From assembly GCF_963677845.1 (NCBI RefSeq), contig NZ_OY782498.1, positions 134,001 through 198,000 of the forward strand: DNA of 64,000 nucleotides, read 5' to 3'. Source of the stretch: an uncultured Pseudodesulfovibrio sp. (GTDB lineage: Bacteria; Desulfobacterota; Desulfovibrionia; Desulfovibrionales; Desulfovibrionaceae). Shown piece after piece: positions 1 to 9,538 of this stretch. Below the pieces are notes generated by a model that saw only the letters and a list, made by a program, of their open reading frames with translations, was not told the DNA's origin and searched no databases. Within the stretch, counting starts at the first letter, position 1. Every line of letters starts with the position of its first letter. The translations under genes were made by a program, and so were the position numbers.

Positions 1-1
1 C

Positions 2-1216
2 CTTATGGTTCTGTGTCTCATTCTGTTTTCATTTCCCGCATTGGCCGCGGAAAAGACTGTGTCGAAATATGGCACTGTGACCGGTCAGGCCCGGATGTAT
101 TATTTTACCCAGCGCAATAAAACTACGGGTGATGATTTTGACAACATCAAAGAGTCATTGGCCTTGGGTGGCTTTCTTAAATACGAGACACCGTGGCTGG
201 CCGATATGTTTGGTTTTGGTGCTGCCGTATATGGCACAGCTCCGTTGTCCGGCGAATTGAATCAGGCGGATGAGGGCGGTACCGGACTGTTGACCAGCAA
301 CAATGAAGGGTTTGCCGTGCTCGGCGAAGCATATTTCAAAGCCCGGTATTCCCAGACTGAAATGCGGTTGTGGCGGCAACGTCTTGAGACTCCGTTCATC
401 AACAGTAACGACAGTCGCATGATCCCCCAGACCTATGAGGCCTATGGCATCAAATCAAGCGATGTCGAAAATCTGACCTGGAGTCTGTACTGGGTGGACA
501 AGGAAAAGGCGCGGGACACGGAACTTTTCAAATCCATGTCTGACATGGCTGGTTTGGACGGAACGGACGGTGGCGTTTTGATGGCTGGCGCGGACTGGAC
601 TCCCGTTGAAAAACTCCCGTTGAGATTCTGGAACTACTATGCGCCTGATTTGGATAATACATTTTTTACTCAGGCAGGGTATGCCTTTGGCGACCCCAAA
701 GGTGTTGGCTTTACCGTGTTGTTTCAGGGTGTTGATCAACGCAGTGTCGGTGATGAGCGGGCCGGGGAATATGGCACGGCCGAAGGTGGTCTCAAAGGTG
801 GCATCACCTTCAGCGGTTTTACCTTTGACGTTGGTGGAACCATTGTAGGGAATTCGGCTGGTATTCGTAATTCATGGGGCAACTATCCTTTCTTCAATAA
901 TCTGATGAGTTACGCGTTTAACCGGGCTGGTGAAAAAGCTTTATATCTGGGAGCTGCCTACGATTTCAGTCGGCTGGGTGCCGATGGATTTACTGCCAAT
1001 ATCAAGACTGGTTTTGGTGACACGCCGGATTCCGGCGACAATGCGTCCTTTGATCGAAATGAATATAATTTGAATTTGGGGTATGCGTTTGACGGTGACT
1101 TAGAGGGGTTATCCATTCTTAATCGTTGGTCTTATCAGGATGCAGACGAAGACCTCGGTGGCCGGGATGGTTATCAGGTGCGTTTGAGATTCCAGTACAA
1201 TTTTCAATTATTGTAA
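2..1216 (+). CDS. OprD-like outer membrane porin (5' end outside window)
   Basis: Outer membrane beta-barrel porin, probably passing small solutes. The mature protein has alternating aromatic/polar strands and family-typical stretches such as 'ETPFINSNDSRMIPQTYEAY' and a preceding 'LGEAYFKARY'. It ends in an aromatic-rich strand (FQYNFQLL), as barrels do. The visible N-terminus is a hydrophobic signal core ending in ALAA, but it lacks the usual basic residues. The frame is open to the window edge, so the true start probably lies upstream. The OprD-like assignment rests on recognisable sequence; the substrate cannot be inferred. Confidence 0.8.
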   Translation, partial: LMVLCLILFSFPALAAEKTVSKYGTVTGQARMYYFTQRNKTTGDDFDNIKESLALGGFLKYETPWLADMFGFGAAVYGTAPLSGELNQADEGGTGLLTSNNEGFAVLGEAYFKARYSQTEMRLWRQRLETPFINSNDSRMIPQTYEAYGIKSSDVENLTWSLYWVDKEKARDTELFKSMSDMAGLDGTDGGVLMAGADWTPVEKLPLRFWNYYAPDLDNTFFTQAGYAFGDPKGVGFTVLFQGVDQRSVGDERAGEYGTAEGGLKGGITFSGFTFDVGGTIVGNSAGIRNSWGNYPFFNNLMSYAFNRAGEKALYLGAAYDFSRLGADGFTANIKTGFGDTPDSGDNASFDRNEYNLNLGYAFDGDLEGLSILNRWSYQDADEDLGGRDGYQVRLRFQYNFQLL

Positions 1217-1337
1217 GAGAGGAAGTATCTCCCTATCACCTCATCATATGATCATATAATATAAACCGCTTTTTCTTCCCGGGTTTTTCTTTTAGGGTTA
1301 ATACTCGGCTCGCTTCATAAAACCTGAGGAATGATTT

Positions 1338-2405
1338 ATGGCAGACGACACCGTCTATAATGGCAATGGAGATGATATCGCACCGGAAATGCTTGAGGCC
1401 GCGAAGGCGCTGCTTGTCAAGCGATACAAATATATCAAGAAACCCGATGAATCCATGAAAAGACTGGCATGGATCGGTGCGACCCACGTTGCCCGAGACA
1501 TGACGGCCAGTCCTGAAAGATACGCATCTGTTGAGTCTGACGGGGTGATACCTGATGTCTCCCCGCTGGACCCGTTGGATATTTTGCGTCAGGATCATCA
1601 ACTTCCAGCCTTGCCTCAGGTGTTTCTGGAATTGCAACAGGCTATTTCCAGTGAATCTACCTCGGCGGACGATTTGGCCGAAATAATCAGTCAGGACCCC
1701 GGATTGACGGCTTTTCTTTTGCGTATGGTCAACTCTGCATTTTACAGTTTGCCCATGCAGATCGATACTATTTCCCGTGCGGTTACGGTTGTTGGCGTAA
1801 ACCAACTTTCCACTTTGGCAGTGGGCACTTCGGTCATAAGTCTGTTCAAGGATATTCCCGAAGAAGTGCTTGATATGGAGCAGTTCTGGAAACATTCAGT
1901 GGCCTGTGGACTGATTGCCAGACGGTTATGCCGTATTACCGGTCAAGGTGACCCGGAGCGGGCATTTGTGTCGGGATTGCTGCACGACATTGGCCAGTTG
2001 ATCATGTTGCAGGCTGAGCCGGAAAGAGTTGCAGCTGTACATGCCCATGCACGGGATAAGGATACTCTTCTGTTTGCCGAAGAGAAAAATTTGCTTGGTT
2101 TTGATCATGCGACCTTGGGCGGCATGTTATTGAGAAAGTGGAATTTCCCGTTTGTTCTTGTGGCCGCAGTGCTGGAGCATCATCATCCCAAGCTGGGTCA
2201 GAAAGAGGCAGAACCCGCACTCGTGCATTGCGCTGAAACTATTGCCACTGGCCTCGGTATCGGCTCCAGTGGTGAGTTTTTTGTTCAGCCGCCTAATATG
2301 GAGATATGGGCTTCCATGGGGCTGACGCCGGATCGTATCGATGAAATGGTCGAGGATTTGGATGAAGAATTGGAAGAAGCTTTTCAGGTTTTGATCAAAC
2401 AATAG
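1338..2405 (+). CDS. HDOD domain protein
   Basis: A 355-residue signalling protein. After about 80 residues with no clear domain it has an HDOD domain (roughly 85-290), with 'LPALPQVFLELQ' at its start and an HD dipeptide near residue 216 (LLHDIGQL), then HHHP near 275. HDOD proteins are HD-superfamily relatives that usually lack hydrolase activity and act in signalling or motility control. The start is preceded by a GAGGA site. It stands alone, 120 bases after the porin. The N-terminal extension may be a separate sensory or binding region. Confidence 0.85.
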   Translation: MADDTVYNGNGDDIAPEMLEAAKALLVKRYKYIKKPDESMKRLAWIGATHVARDMTASPERYASVESDGVIPDVSPLDPLDILRQDHQLPALPQVFLELQQAISSESTSADDLAEIISQDPGLTAFLLRMVNSAFYSLPMQIDTISRAVTVVGVNQLSTLAVGTSVISLFKDIPEEVLDMEQFWKHSVACGLIARRLCRITGQGDPERAFVSGLLHDIGQLIMLQAEPERVAAVHAHARDKDTLLFAEEKNLLGFDHATLGGMLLRKWNFPFVLVAAVLEHHHPKLGQKEAEPALVHCAETIATGLGIGSSGEFFVQPPNMEIWASMGLTPDRIDEMVEDLDEELEEAFQVLIKQ

Positions 2406-2508
2406 CAGGGCGCTCGAAAACAGACGGTGTTGCATCGGCCCAATTGACAGGTTCGGTTCAAAGCCTTACTTCTCAACGTCCGAATACACATTGACGGAGA
2501 TATATATC

Positions 2509-2730
2509 ATGCGTGAAAGAGTTGAAGCTGTTCTCGATAAAGTCCGGCCCATGTTGCAGTCAGATGGTGGTGACGTGGAATTGGTGGATATCACCGATTC
2601 CGGTGTGGTCCAAGTACGGCTCACCGGAGCCTGTAAAGGATGCCCCATGTCCCAGATGACTCTGAGAAATGGTATCGAACGTATTGTTCTCAAAGAGATA
2701 CCCGAAGTTAAAGCTGTCGAGGCGGTATAA
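2509..2730 (+). CDS. NifU C-terminal domain (Nfu-type) Fe-S scaffold
   Basis: A 73-residue stand-alone NifU-like domain that carries a labile Fe-S cluster for transfer to apoproteins. The CxxC motif is at Cys42/Cys45 (GACKGCPMS). 'MLQSDGGDVELV' upstream of it is typical of the family. I chose the ATG at 2509 over the in-frame TTG at 2491, because a GGAG lies about 10 bases before the ATG and inside the longer reading. The next gene downstream is gltX, 234 bases on. Cytoplasmic. The exact role (Nfu versus NifU-like) is not resolved by sequence. Confidence 0.88.
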   Translation: MRERVEAVLDKVRPMLQSDGGDVELVDITDSGVVQVRLTGACKGCPMSQMTLRNGIERIVLKEIPEVKAVEAV

Positions 2731-2773
2731 CCCGGCTTTCGATAGCGATGCATCTGCGTCGTTGGATTGGTTG

Positions 2774-2812
2774 AAATTATCCGCATTGTAGCCATTCTAC
2801 CGTGGGTAATTT
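2774..2812 (+). other. nested hairpin in the gltX upstream region
   Basis: Arms AAATTATCC (2774-2782) and GGGTAATTT (2804-2812) pair with one wobble. Inside them GTAG and CTAC pair around CCATT. The element has no T-run, so it is not a normal terminator. It lies in the 234-base gap before gltX. The rest of the gap holds a purine-rich stretch and the GGAGG used by gltX. No T-box features are visible. Confidence 0.4.
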
Positions 2813-2964
2813 GAAGTAGTCCGTCTTCCCGTATGTTCGGGGCATTGAGATATTTATTGAAGTAACCATCGCGTTTGCACACCCTTGCGAAGCGCAATAC
2901 AAAATTTTGGAGATGCTCGGGAATCTTTTGCAAAAGGTTTTTGAGCCGCCGGAGGCATCCCATC

Positions 2965-4362
2965 ATGACCAAGATCGTTTCTCGTTTTGCACCCAGCCCG
3001 ACTGGGTATTTGCATATTGGCGGTGCTCGTACCGCACTGTTTTCCTGGCTTCTGGCTCGTGCTACAGGCGGTGAATTCCGTTTGCGTATCGAGGATACGG
3101 ACCGTGAACGGTCCACGCAGGAAGCTACGGACGCCATCATTGATTCTATGAAATGGCTTGGTCTTGAGCATGACGGCGAGATTGTGTTTCAGTCCACCCG
3201 TGCTGATAGGCATAACGAGGTCATTGATCAGCTCATCGCGAACGGTCATGCCTATTACTGTCAGTGTTCCAAGGAAGATGTGGACGCCATGCGTGAAAAG
3301 GCCATGAAAGAAGGCCGCAAGCCCAAATATGACGGCACCTGTCGAGAGAAAGGGCTGACCGAGGGCGTGGTTCGTCTCAAGACGCCACAGGAAGGGGCCA
3401 CCGGCTTTACGGATATGGTCAAAGGGCCGATCAATGTCGAAAATATTGAAATGGACGACATGATTTTGCGCCGTTCCGATGGAACTCCGACTTACAATTT
3501 GGCTGTTGTGGTTGATGATCACGATATGGGCGTGAACCACGTTATGCGTGGTGATGACCATGTGAATAACACCCCTCGTCAGATTTTGATTTATCGCGCC
3601 ATGGGATGGGATGTGCCGCAGTTCGGTCATGTTCCCATGATCCTTGGCCCGGATAAGAAAAAACTTTCAAAGCGTCACGGCGCACTTTCGGTCATGGAAT
3701 ACGAGAAGATGGGCTACCTGCCTGAAGCCGTGACTAACTATCTTGCTCGCCTTGGTTGGTCCCATGGTGATCAGGAGTTGTTTACCATGGATGAAATGGT
3801 GGAATTGTTTTCCCCTGACCATTTGGGCAACTCGCCGTCCGTGTTTGATCTGACCAAGTTCGAATGGGTGAACGGTCAGTACATGCAGAAGGCCGACCCC
3901 GAGCGTTTGGCTGAAATGTTGTGTGACTTCCTGACCCGTGAAGTGGGAGAGGAAGAGGCAGCCAGTGTATCCAAGGCCGATTTTGCCAAGGTCGCGCCGT
4001 TGCTTCAACCTCGTGCCAAATCTATCGTGGACATGCTGGAACAATCCCGTCCGTTTATCGTGGATGCGAGTTTCCTGCCGTACGATGAGAAGGCTGTGAA
4101 GAAATTTCTTACCGAAGAGACCAAACCTTTGCTGGAAGAGATCGCTGAGCGTATTGAAGCCCTCGACGAATTCACCGAAAAGTCTCTGGAGGATGTGCAT
4201 CGTCAGTTCCTTGAAGATAAGGACATCAAGTTCAAGATCATTGCTCAGCCCATTCGTGTGGCAATCATGGGCAAAACACAGTCTCCCGGGTTGTTCGAGA
4301 CCATGATTGTGCTTGGCAAAGAGCAGACCTTGGCCCGCATGAAGCGAGCTATTGAACTGTAA
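2965..4362 (+). CDS. gltX: glutamyl-tRNA synthetase
   Basis: Charges tRNA-Glu with glutamate in the cytoplasm. 465 residues, a normal class I GluRS length. The HIGH-type motif is at residues 17-20 (YLHIGGART) and the KMSKS-type motif is KLSKR at 233-237. The frame is open a further 30 codons upstream, but the ATG at 2965 follows a GGAGG site by nine bases, and the family begins with a sequence like 'KIVSRFAPSPTG'. The C-terminal anticodon-binding region is complete. A strong terminator follows at 4431. Monocistronic by appearance. Discriminating versus non-discriminating specificity cannot be told here. Confidence 0.97.
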   Translation: MTKIVSRFAPSPTGYLHIGGARTALFSWLLARATGGEFRLRIEDTDRERSTQEATDAIIDSMKWLGLEHDGEIVFQSTRADRHNEVIDQLIANGHAYYCQCSKEDVDAMREKAMKEGRKPKYDGTCREKGLTEGVVRLKTPQEGATGFTDMVKGPINVENIEMDDMILRRSDGTPTYNLAVVVDDHDMGVNHVMRGDDHVNNTPRQILIYRAMGWDVPQFGHVPMILGPDKKKLSKRHGALSVMEYEKMGYLPEAVTNYLARLGWSHGDQELFTMDEMVELFSPDHLGNSPSVFDLTKFEWVNGQYMQKADPERLAEMLCDFLTREVGEEEAASVSKADFAKVAPLLQPRAKSIVDMLEQSRPFIVDASFLPYDEKAVKKFLTEETKPLLEEIAERIEALDEFTEKSLEDVHRQFLEDKDIKFKIIAQPIRVAIMGKTQSPGLFETMIVLGKEQTLARMKRAIEL

Positions 4363-4430
4363 AACTGTATGTCAGCCAGCTCTCTCTCAGACTTTATAGC
4401 GTGAGGGAGAGTCTTGTAATCGTATAGAGG

Positions 4431-4466
4431 AAGCCCCCGCCGGAAGAGATTCGGCGGGGGCTTTGT
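4431..4466 (+). terminator. intrinsic terminator after gltX
   Basis: GC-rich arms AAGCCCCCGCCG and CGGCGGGGGCTT are separated by nine bases and followed by a short T-rich run. The position, 70 bases after the gltX stop, suits gltX. Confidence 0.8.
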
Positions 4467-4490
4467 CATGGGGAGGTGGTTGTTCAATCG

Positions 4491-4769
4491 CTAAATATTT
4501 TGTAAATCCTTTTTCATGGCTTCATAGGTTTGTGTGTCTATTTCTCCGGCTGCGTACCTGCGCTTGAGAATGTCTTCAGCTCTGCCCGGTCCGCCATTCG
4601 TGGCGGGTTTTCGAAACATGCGGACCGTAAAATATATGATGAGTCCGATAATGATGAGTTGGAATATGCCGCCAAAATGGAAGGGCATCCATCCGCCCAC
4701 TCCGTGACCGCTGCCCTGCCAGAAGGCAGGCCCACCACACCAATTACCTATTGTACTAAAAAATTCCAT
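4491..4769 (-). CDS. small SHOCT-domain membrane protein
   Basis: A 92-residue protein with a short glycine/tryptophan-rich N-terminus, one membrane helix (about 35-55, with LIIIGLIIYF) and a C-terminal SHOCT motif (EDILKRRYAAGEIDTQTYEA). SHOCT is a short C-terminal helical motif found on many small membrane proteins; its function is not well defined. The ATG at 4769 has a GAGGT site upstream in its own sense. The frame continues further upstream, but without homology. It is convergent with gltX. Confidence 0.8.
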   Translation of the reverse strand: MEFFSTIGNWCGGPAFWQGSGHGVGGWMPFHFGGIFQLIIIGLIIYFTVRMFRKPATNGGPGRAEDILKRRYAAGEIDTQTYEAMKKDLQNI

Positions 4770-4970
4770 ATGTGTTACCTCGCTCGTGCTTTTACTGAAG
4801 AATAGCAGGAGGCGTGCCAAGATTAATGTTGAGGTATAGTAGTGTGTTAAGAAAATTGATAAAATGTGAAATGTGCAGGAGTGCATGTCTGTGCACTCCT
4901 TGTGCGCTGATTTTTGCACAGAAGGTTCGGTGGCGATTCTAAGGGAAGAAATGGTTTTGTTGTTGACCCT

Positions 4971-5837
4971 TTACTGGGACGAAACATCAGGGGAAAACCA
5001 GAGTTCTGGTCGATCAAAAGGAGTTTTATCGGTCAAAAAAGGATTTTCGATTATGAATAATTTTCGACTGTTCAACTTTGCACGCGATATGGATGTGGCA
5101 AATTCTTTATTGAACATTGTGTCGAATTCGCCTGTTTGAATGAGAATTTCCAGTCCCCGTTGGATTCGATCAGCCAAATGTGGATGTTGAGGGGATATGA
5201 AAAAATAGCTTGGAGTGGGGAAGTAAAGAGCCAATGCCGAGTCGATGTCCAAATCGGGGTGTTTTTGTTTTTGTGCTTCCAGTTCAAAATAGATTTCATT
5301 GATTCCGCGTGGAAAATAGTCAAATCGGTTTGCTTCGAGCATGCCGAAAAGCCCCTCATAATCTGATCCGGTAACAACTGTGAAACCAGCGTCTAGGAGA
5401 ACTGCAGTTGTGGTCCATTGTTGTCCTGACCCTGCTCTGAGTTTTTTCAATTTTTCAATATTTTTGATTTTTTTAAAAAGGCGAGCATCCTTTTTGTTAA
5501 TGAGGAAAAGACGATATCCTAAAAGTCCTTTTATGATGGGGATGCGGATGGGAAGGGTTTTCGATTCCCATTCTCTTCTTGTTGCCGCTATGTGTATATT
5601 GATGTTGGAACCTTCAATCAGTTCGTGCAAAGCTCGGTTCCTTTTCATTCCGAGAGGAGCCTGAGAAATGGTGAATGGGCCATCGGTCCTTTTTGTTACT
5701 TCAAGTGCTTTTTCCAACAACGCGTAAATATAGCAATCAGATTCGAAGTCAGGAGACAACTTGATGTGGTCCATCGAGTATGCGTTTGTCCCTATGCAGA
5801 CAATAACGAGTAGTAAGACTATAAATCGTTGTCGCAT
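4971..5837 (-). CDS. orphan periplasmic substrate-binding protein (SBP family 3-like)
   Basis: A 288-residue exported protein. A signal peptide (MRQRFIVLLLVIVCIGTNAYS) precedes an extracellular solute-binding family 3-like fold. The ATG at 5837 follows a GAGGA site; the longer reading adds only eight residues. No permease or ATPase gene is adjacent, so it may feed a distant transporter or act as a sensor partner. Two similar orphan proteins lie at 14341 and 42756. The ligand is unknown. The family call is from overall pattern and is moderately sure. Confidence 0.7.
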   Translation of the reverse strand: MRQRFIVLLLVIVCIGTNAYSMDHIKLSPDFESDCYIYALLEKALEVTKRTDGPFTISQAPLGMKRNRALHELIEGSNINIHIAATRREWESKTLPIRIPIIKGLLGYRLFLINKKDARLFKKIKNIEKLKKLRAGSGQQWTTTAVLLDAGFTVVTGSDYEGLFGMLEANRFDYFPRGINEIYFELEAQKQKHPDLDIDSALALYFPTPSYFFISPQHPHLADRIQRGLEILIQTGEFDTMFNKEFATSISRAKLNSRKLFIIENPFLTDKTPFDRPELWFSPDVSSQ

Positions 5838-6034
5838 TGATATCCTCAATTCAAAAGTCAATAATTCTTTTTTTGTCCAAGTATTTCAAAAAGAATACCT
5901 GTCGCCGTACAGAAGGCGGAGAATGTAACCTATGAGAAAATAACAGGGGGATTGAAAGGTATCAAGGGAATGAGCTTTTATAGTATGTTTTGGAATTGAG
6001 ACAGGAGGAAACTTGTGCCATATTTACAAGACGC

Positions 6035-6068
6035 AAAAAAGCTGCCACCGAAGGAATCGGTGGCAGCA
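6035..6068 (-). terminator. intrinsic terminator after rpmB
   Basis: Perfect 10-bp arms GCTGCCACCG and CGGTGGCAGC with a seven-base loop. Read on the minus strand they are followed by six T, placing the terminator just downstream of rpmB. Confidence 0.88.
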
Positions 6069-6098
6069 TAGCTTTTGTAGCTGAAAATCTAAACGGAC

Positions 6099-6314
6099 TT
6101 ACGCGTCGGTTTTTTTGCGAGCGACGGGCTTGACCACGGCACCGTTACGGATGCAGCGAGTACAGGCCTTGATGCTGACAACCTGACCGGATTCGAGCTG
6201 ATGACGAACCTTCTGCAAGTTGGGCATGAAACGACGCTTGGTCTTGATGTGGGAGTGGCTGACATTGTTGCCGCTCTGAGGGCCTTTTCCACAAATATCG
6301 CAAACCTGGGACAT
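6099..6314 (-). CDS. rpmB: 50S ribosomal protein L28
   Basis: A 71-residue large-subunit ribosomal protein. It keeps the zinc-binding cysteines: CDIC near the N-terminus (residues 5-8) and CTRC near 52-55. It is therefore the zinc (C+) form. The central '[16 protein letters not shown]' is diagnostic of L28. It is transcribed divergently from the rpmF-plsX cluster and has its own terminator at 6035. Confidence 0.97.
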   Translation of the reverse strand: MSQVCDICGKGPQSGNNVSHSHIKTKRRFMPNLQKVRHQLESGQVVSIKACTRCIRNGAVVKPVARKKTDA

Positions 6315-6447
6315 TGCGACCTCCTAATGTATTCAAATGAAATAGTTCAATTTAGCTTTTTAATCATAGCCTGGAGTTGGTAGCTTCCCCAAGCAGCGGG
6401 AGTGATTCATTACCGAGCCTTTTGTGAAATGGCAAGAGTTTTTTTTC

Positions 6448-6475
6448 TTGACAGGAGAATTTGTTACCATATAGG
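6448..6475 (+). promoter_or_regulatory. probable sigma-70 promoter of the rpmF/fab cluster
   Basis: A perfect TTGACA (6448-6453) is followed after 16 bases by TATAGG (6470-6475), some 50 bases before the first gene of the cluster. Base match only; the transcription start is not known. Confidence 0.55.
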
Positions 6476-6523
6476 AAGCACCGGTTGTCCAGCGGGCCAT
6501 AATGCTCGCGGACGGAGAATACT

Positions 6524-7042
6524 ATGTTTGAATTATGGATTCCGATCAGTGATATTGCTGCCGATGGCAGAGACTTTACCTATGACGACCAGACGCTCTG
6601 GCGTGATGGGTGGAAAGAGTTCACCATGCCCGTTAAACCGGGTAAGGATTTGGTGGCGGAGTATTCCCTTCTCCCGCAATCCGATAACGGTGTGCTTATT
6701 CGTGGAACGCTCAAAGGTTCTGTGAATATTATCTGTGATCGATGTGCAGGGCTTTTTGAATTCCCCATTGATGTCGCTTATGACACTTTTGAGCAGATCC
6801 CGGATGAAGAGTATGACGAAGTGCCGCGTGTGCGTATGGAAAACGGTCAGTTGCAGCTCGATCTTGGTTCTGTGTTGTGGGAAGAGTTCGCCTTGGCTCT
6901 GCCTTTCAAGCCATTGTGCTCGGAAGAATGCAAGGGTATATGTTCCGGGTGCGGCAAGGACTTAAACACCTCTGAATGCGAATGTGAGCAGGAAGAGGGT
7001 GACGAAAGGCTTGCAGTTTTCCGTAACTTGAAGATAAAGTAA
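6524..7042 (+). CDS. YceD/DUF177 family protein
   Basis: A 172-residue DUF177 (YceD-like) protein. Such genes almost always precede rpmF and plsX, as here, and have been linked to 23S rRNA accumulation; the biochemical role is uncertain. It has the family's CxxC (CDRCAG, about residues 71-74) and a cysteine-rich C-terminus (CSEECKGICSGCGKDL, then CEC), so metal binding is likely. First gene of the cluster, behind the promoter at 6448. Confidence 0.9.
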   Translation: MFELWIPISDIAADGRDFTYDDQTLWRDGWKEFTMPVKPGKDLVAEYSLLPQSDNGVLIRGTLKGSVNIICDRCAGLFEFPIDVAYDTFEQIPDEEYDEVPRVRMENGQLQLDLGSVLWEEFALALPFKPLCSEECKGICSGCGKDLNTSECECEQEEGDERLAVFRNLKIK

Positions 7043-7115
7043 CGCCCCTTGCCCGGATAGCTCTGCTGTCCACGGTGAGGAGAAGACCAAAAATAAATAG
7101 TAAGAGGTATACATC

Positions 7116-7295
7116 ATGGCAGTCCCCAAGAAAAAGACATCCAAGTCCCGTAAGGGCATGCGCCGCTCCCACGATAAGGTTGCAGCTCCCAATGTTATTT
7201 ACTGCGAATGCGGCGAGCCCACTCTGCCCCATCGCGCTTGCGCCGTTTGCGGCACCTACAAAGGGCGTCAGGTAGTCAGCAGCGACGATGCCTAG
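7116..7295 (+). CDS. rpmF: 50S ribosomal protein L32
   Basis: A 59-residue protein starting [20 protein letters not shown], the classic L32 N-terminus. It has four cysteines (YCECG and CAVCG) that bind zinc. The ATG is preceded by an AGAGG-like site at 7103. Its last 8 bases overlap the start of plsX at 7288, so the two are probably translationally coupled. The gene is short and easily missed by length cut-offs. Confidence 0.97.
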   Translation: MAVPKKKTSKSRKGMRRSHDKVAAPNVIYCECGEPTLPHRACAVCGTYKGRQVVSSDDA

Positions 7296-8337
7296 CATTG
7301 AAGCTACCCGGGCACCACGCATTGCCGTGGATGCCATGGGGGGCGATTTCGGCCCCCGTATTGTCGTGCCCGCTGCGGTTGAAGCCGCACGCGAAGGCAT
7401 TGCTGTTGCCCTTGTCGGTGACGAAGACCATATCAATCGCGAACTTGCCGATCTAAACACCGCCGGGCTGGACATTACCGTTGTCCACGCCTCGCAGGTG
7501 GTGGAGATGGATGACAAGCCCGCCGATGCATTGAGACGCAAAAAGGATTCGTCCATCCAGGTGGCTTGCCGTCTGGTGAAAAAGGGCGATGCCGATGGCG
7601 TGGTCTCGGCTGGTAATTCCGGCGCTTCCGTGGCCTGCGGTATGTTTATACTGGGCCGTATCAAGGGTGTTTTGCGCCCGGCCCTTGCTGGCATTCTGCC
7701 CACGGAGAAGGATCCCGTGGTGCTCATTGACGTGGGTGCCAATGTGGATTCCAAGCCTCAGCATTTAGCGCAGTTTGGTATTATGGCCGATGTCTTCGCC
7801 CGGTACGTCCTTGAGATGAAGGATCCCTCCGTGGGGATTCTTTCCATTGGCGAGGAAGAAGGAAAGGGCAACGCCGCTGTGCGTGAGGCCTTTGATTTGC
7901 TGCGCAAGTCTGATCTCCGGTTTATCGGCAATGTTGAAGGCCGCGACATCTTTACTGGAGAGGTGGATGTTGTTGTCTGCGATGGCTTTGTAGGTAACGT
8001 GGCCCTCAAGTTGTCTGAAGGGTTGGCTCGTTCGTTGAGTCACATTCTTAAGGACGAACTGAAATCCAGCTGGTTGTCCAAGCTTGGAACGCTTTTGTCG
8101 TTTCGTGCATTTAAGCGTTTCAAGAAAGTTGTGGACTACGCTGAATATGGCGGCGCTCCGTTACTTGGCTTGAAGGATATTGTGATCGTTGCTCATGGTA
8201 AATCCAATGAATTGGCTATAATCAATTGCATTCGCATGGCTGCCACTTCTGTTCGCAACAATGCCAACGGTCACTTGGCTGAAGGGTTGGCTGCACATGC
8301 CGATCTGACTGGAAAATCTGACAAAACCGCCGCATAG
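7288..8337 (+). CDS. plsX: phosphate acyltransferase PlsX
   Basis: Makes acyl-phosphate from acyl-ACP and phosphate, the first step of PlsX/PlsY phosphatidic acid synthesis, as a peripheral membrane enzyme. 349 residues, the usual length. Near the N-terminus '[19 protein letters not shown]' is the family hallmark; later 'SAGNSGA' and '[15 protein letters not shown]' are also typical. It begins inside rpmF. The gene order rpmF-plsX-fabH-fabG-acpP-fabF is the common lipid-synthesis arrangement. Confidence 0.97.
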   Translation: MPSIEATRAPRIAVDAMGGDFGPRIVVPAAVEAAREGIAVALVGDEDHINRELADLNTAGLDITVVHASQVVEMDDKPADALRRKKDSSIQVACRLVKKGDADGVVSAGNSGASVACGMFILGRIKGVLRPALAGILPTEKDPVVLIDVGANVDSKPQHLAQFGIMADVFARYVLEMKDPSVGILSIGEEEGKGNAAVREAFDLLRKSDLRFIGNVEGRDIFTGEVDVVVCDGFVGNVALKLSEGLARSLSHILKDELKSSWLSKLGTLLSFRAFKRFKKVVDYAEYGGAPLLGLKDIVIVAHGKSNELAIINCIRMAATSVRNNANGHLAEGLAAHADLTGKSDKTAA

Positions 8338-8413
8338 CATCCCTTAAAAATCAGGTTGTGCAAAATCTCGCACCGCTTGACCACACCTGCCCATTGGCAT
8401 ACAGACCCAACCC

Positions 8414-9400
8414 ATGATGAACTTCATCCTACGCGGCTTTGGCAGTTACGCCCCCGAGCGTGTCCTGACCAACGCTGACCTCGAAAAAATCGTCGATACC
8501 ACTGACGAGTGGATAACCACCCGCACAGGCATCAAGGAACGGCACATAGCTGCTGAAGGTGAAACAACGTCTTCCATGGCGTTTGAATCGTCCAAAAAAG
8601 CATTGGCCGACGCAGGCATTGATCCTGCCGAATTGACCCATATTATTTGCGGCACATTTACTCCAGATTCCATGATCCCTTCTGCTGCCTGCCGTTTGCA
8701 GGAAAAGCTGGGCATCAAGGGGCAGATGTGTGTTGATGTACAGGCCGCATGTTCCGGTTTTCTCTACGCATTGCAATCCGCGCGCGGATATTTGTGTCTG
8801 GAGCCGGAGAGCAAAGTCTTGGTCGTTTCCAGTGAAACCCTTTCGCGCAGAATGAATTGGGAAGACCGTGCAACCTGTGTCCTTTTCGGAGACGCTTCAG
8901 GCGCAGCGGTTTTGACCGGCGGCGAGATTGCTGATGGTCCCCGCGTGTTGGACATTATGTTGGGAGCCGATGGTGCTCTCGGTGACTTGTTGACCGTCAA
9001 CGGTGGCGGTTCGGCTTATTCTTATGCTTTGGGCGACACTGTCGGCCCAGAGTATTTTGTTGAATTTCAAGGCCGAGAAGTGTTCAAGCACGCTGTTCGC
9101 AACATGACTTCCATAAGCGAAGCCATCCTCAAGCGTAACGGATTCGAAAAATCTGACGTGGATGTGCTTATCACGCATCAGGCGAACATGCGCATTATTG
9201 ATGCCGTTGGTCGTCGGTTCAATATCCCGGAAGAGAGAGTCTTCGTTAATATCGAGAAATACGGCAACACTTCTGCCGCATCCGTGCCGGTGGCATTGGA
9301 TGAGGCCGTGAAGACCGAATTTATTAAGAAGGGCGACCTTGTATTGACCCCCACCTTTGGCGGCGGTTTTACCTGGGGTGCAGCCCTGATACAATTCTAG
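8414..9400 (+). CDS. fabH: 3-oxoacyl-ACP synthase III
   Basis: Starts fatty acid synthesis by condensing acetyl-CoA with malonyl-ACP. 328 residues. The catalytic Cys lies in 'VQAACSGFLYAL' (about 114), His in 'THQANMRI' and Asn in 'YGNTSAAS'. Two consecutive ATG codons at 8414 and 8417 are possible starts; neither has a strong ribosome site. It follows plsX by 76 bases. Acyl-chain specificity cannot be told. Confidence 0.97.
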   Translation: MMNFILRGFGSYAPERVLTNADLEKIVDTTDEWITTRTGIKERHIAAEGETTSSMAFESSKKALADAGIDPAELTHIICGTFTPDSMIPSAACRLQEKLGIKGQMCVDVQAACSGFLYALQSARGYLCLEPESKVLVVSSETLSRRMNWEDRATCVLFGDASGAAVLTGGEIADGPRVLDIMLGADGALGDLLTVNGGGSAYSYALGDTVGPEYFVEFQGREVFKHAVRNMTSISEAILKRNGFEKSDVDVLITHQANMRIIDAVGRRFNIPEERVFVNIEKYGNTSAASVPVALDEAVKTEFIKKGDLVLTPTFGGGFTWGAALIQF

Positions 9401-9538
9401 GATTAAAACAGCTGTTTATTTGCTTTTTCTCTGTAAATGGTGAATAGACTTTTACGTTACAATCTGAGTTGGAATTTGCAGTCCGGCACCAATTGGTATA
9501 TTGGGTGCTGACCAACACGAGCATCGCGAGGACAATTG

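Noticed and set aside
2731-2964. T-box leader of gltX
   Set aside because: No T-box core sequence or specifier stem; such leaders are rare in deltaproteobacteria.
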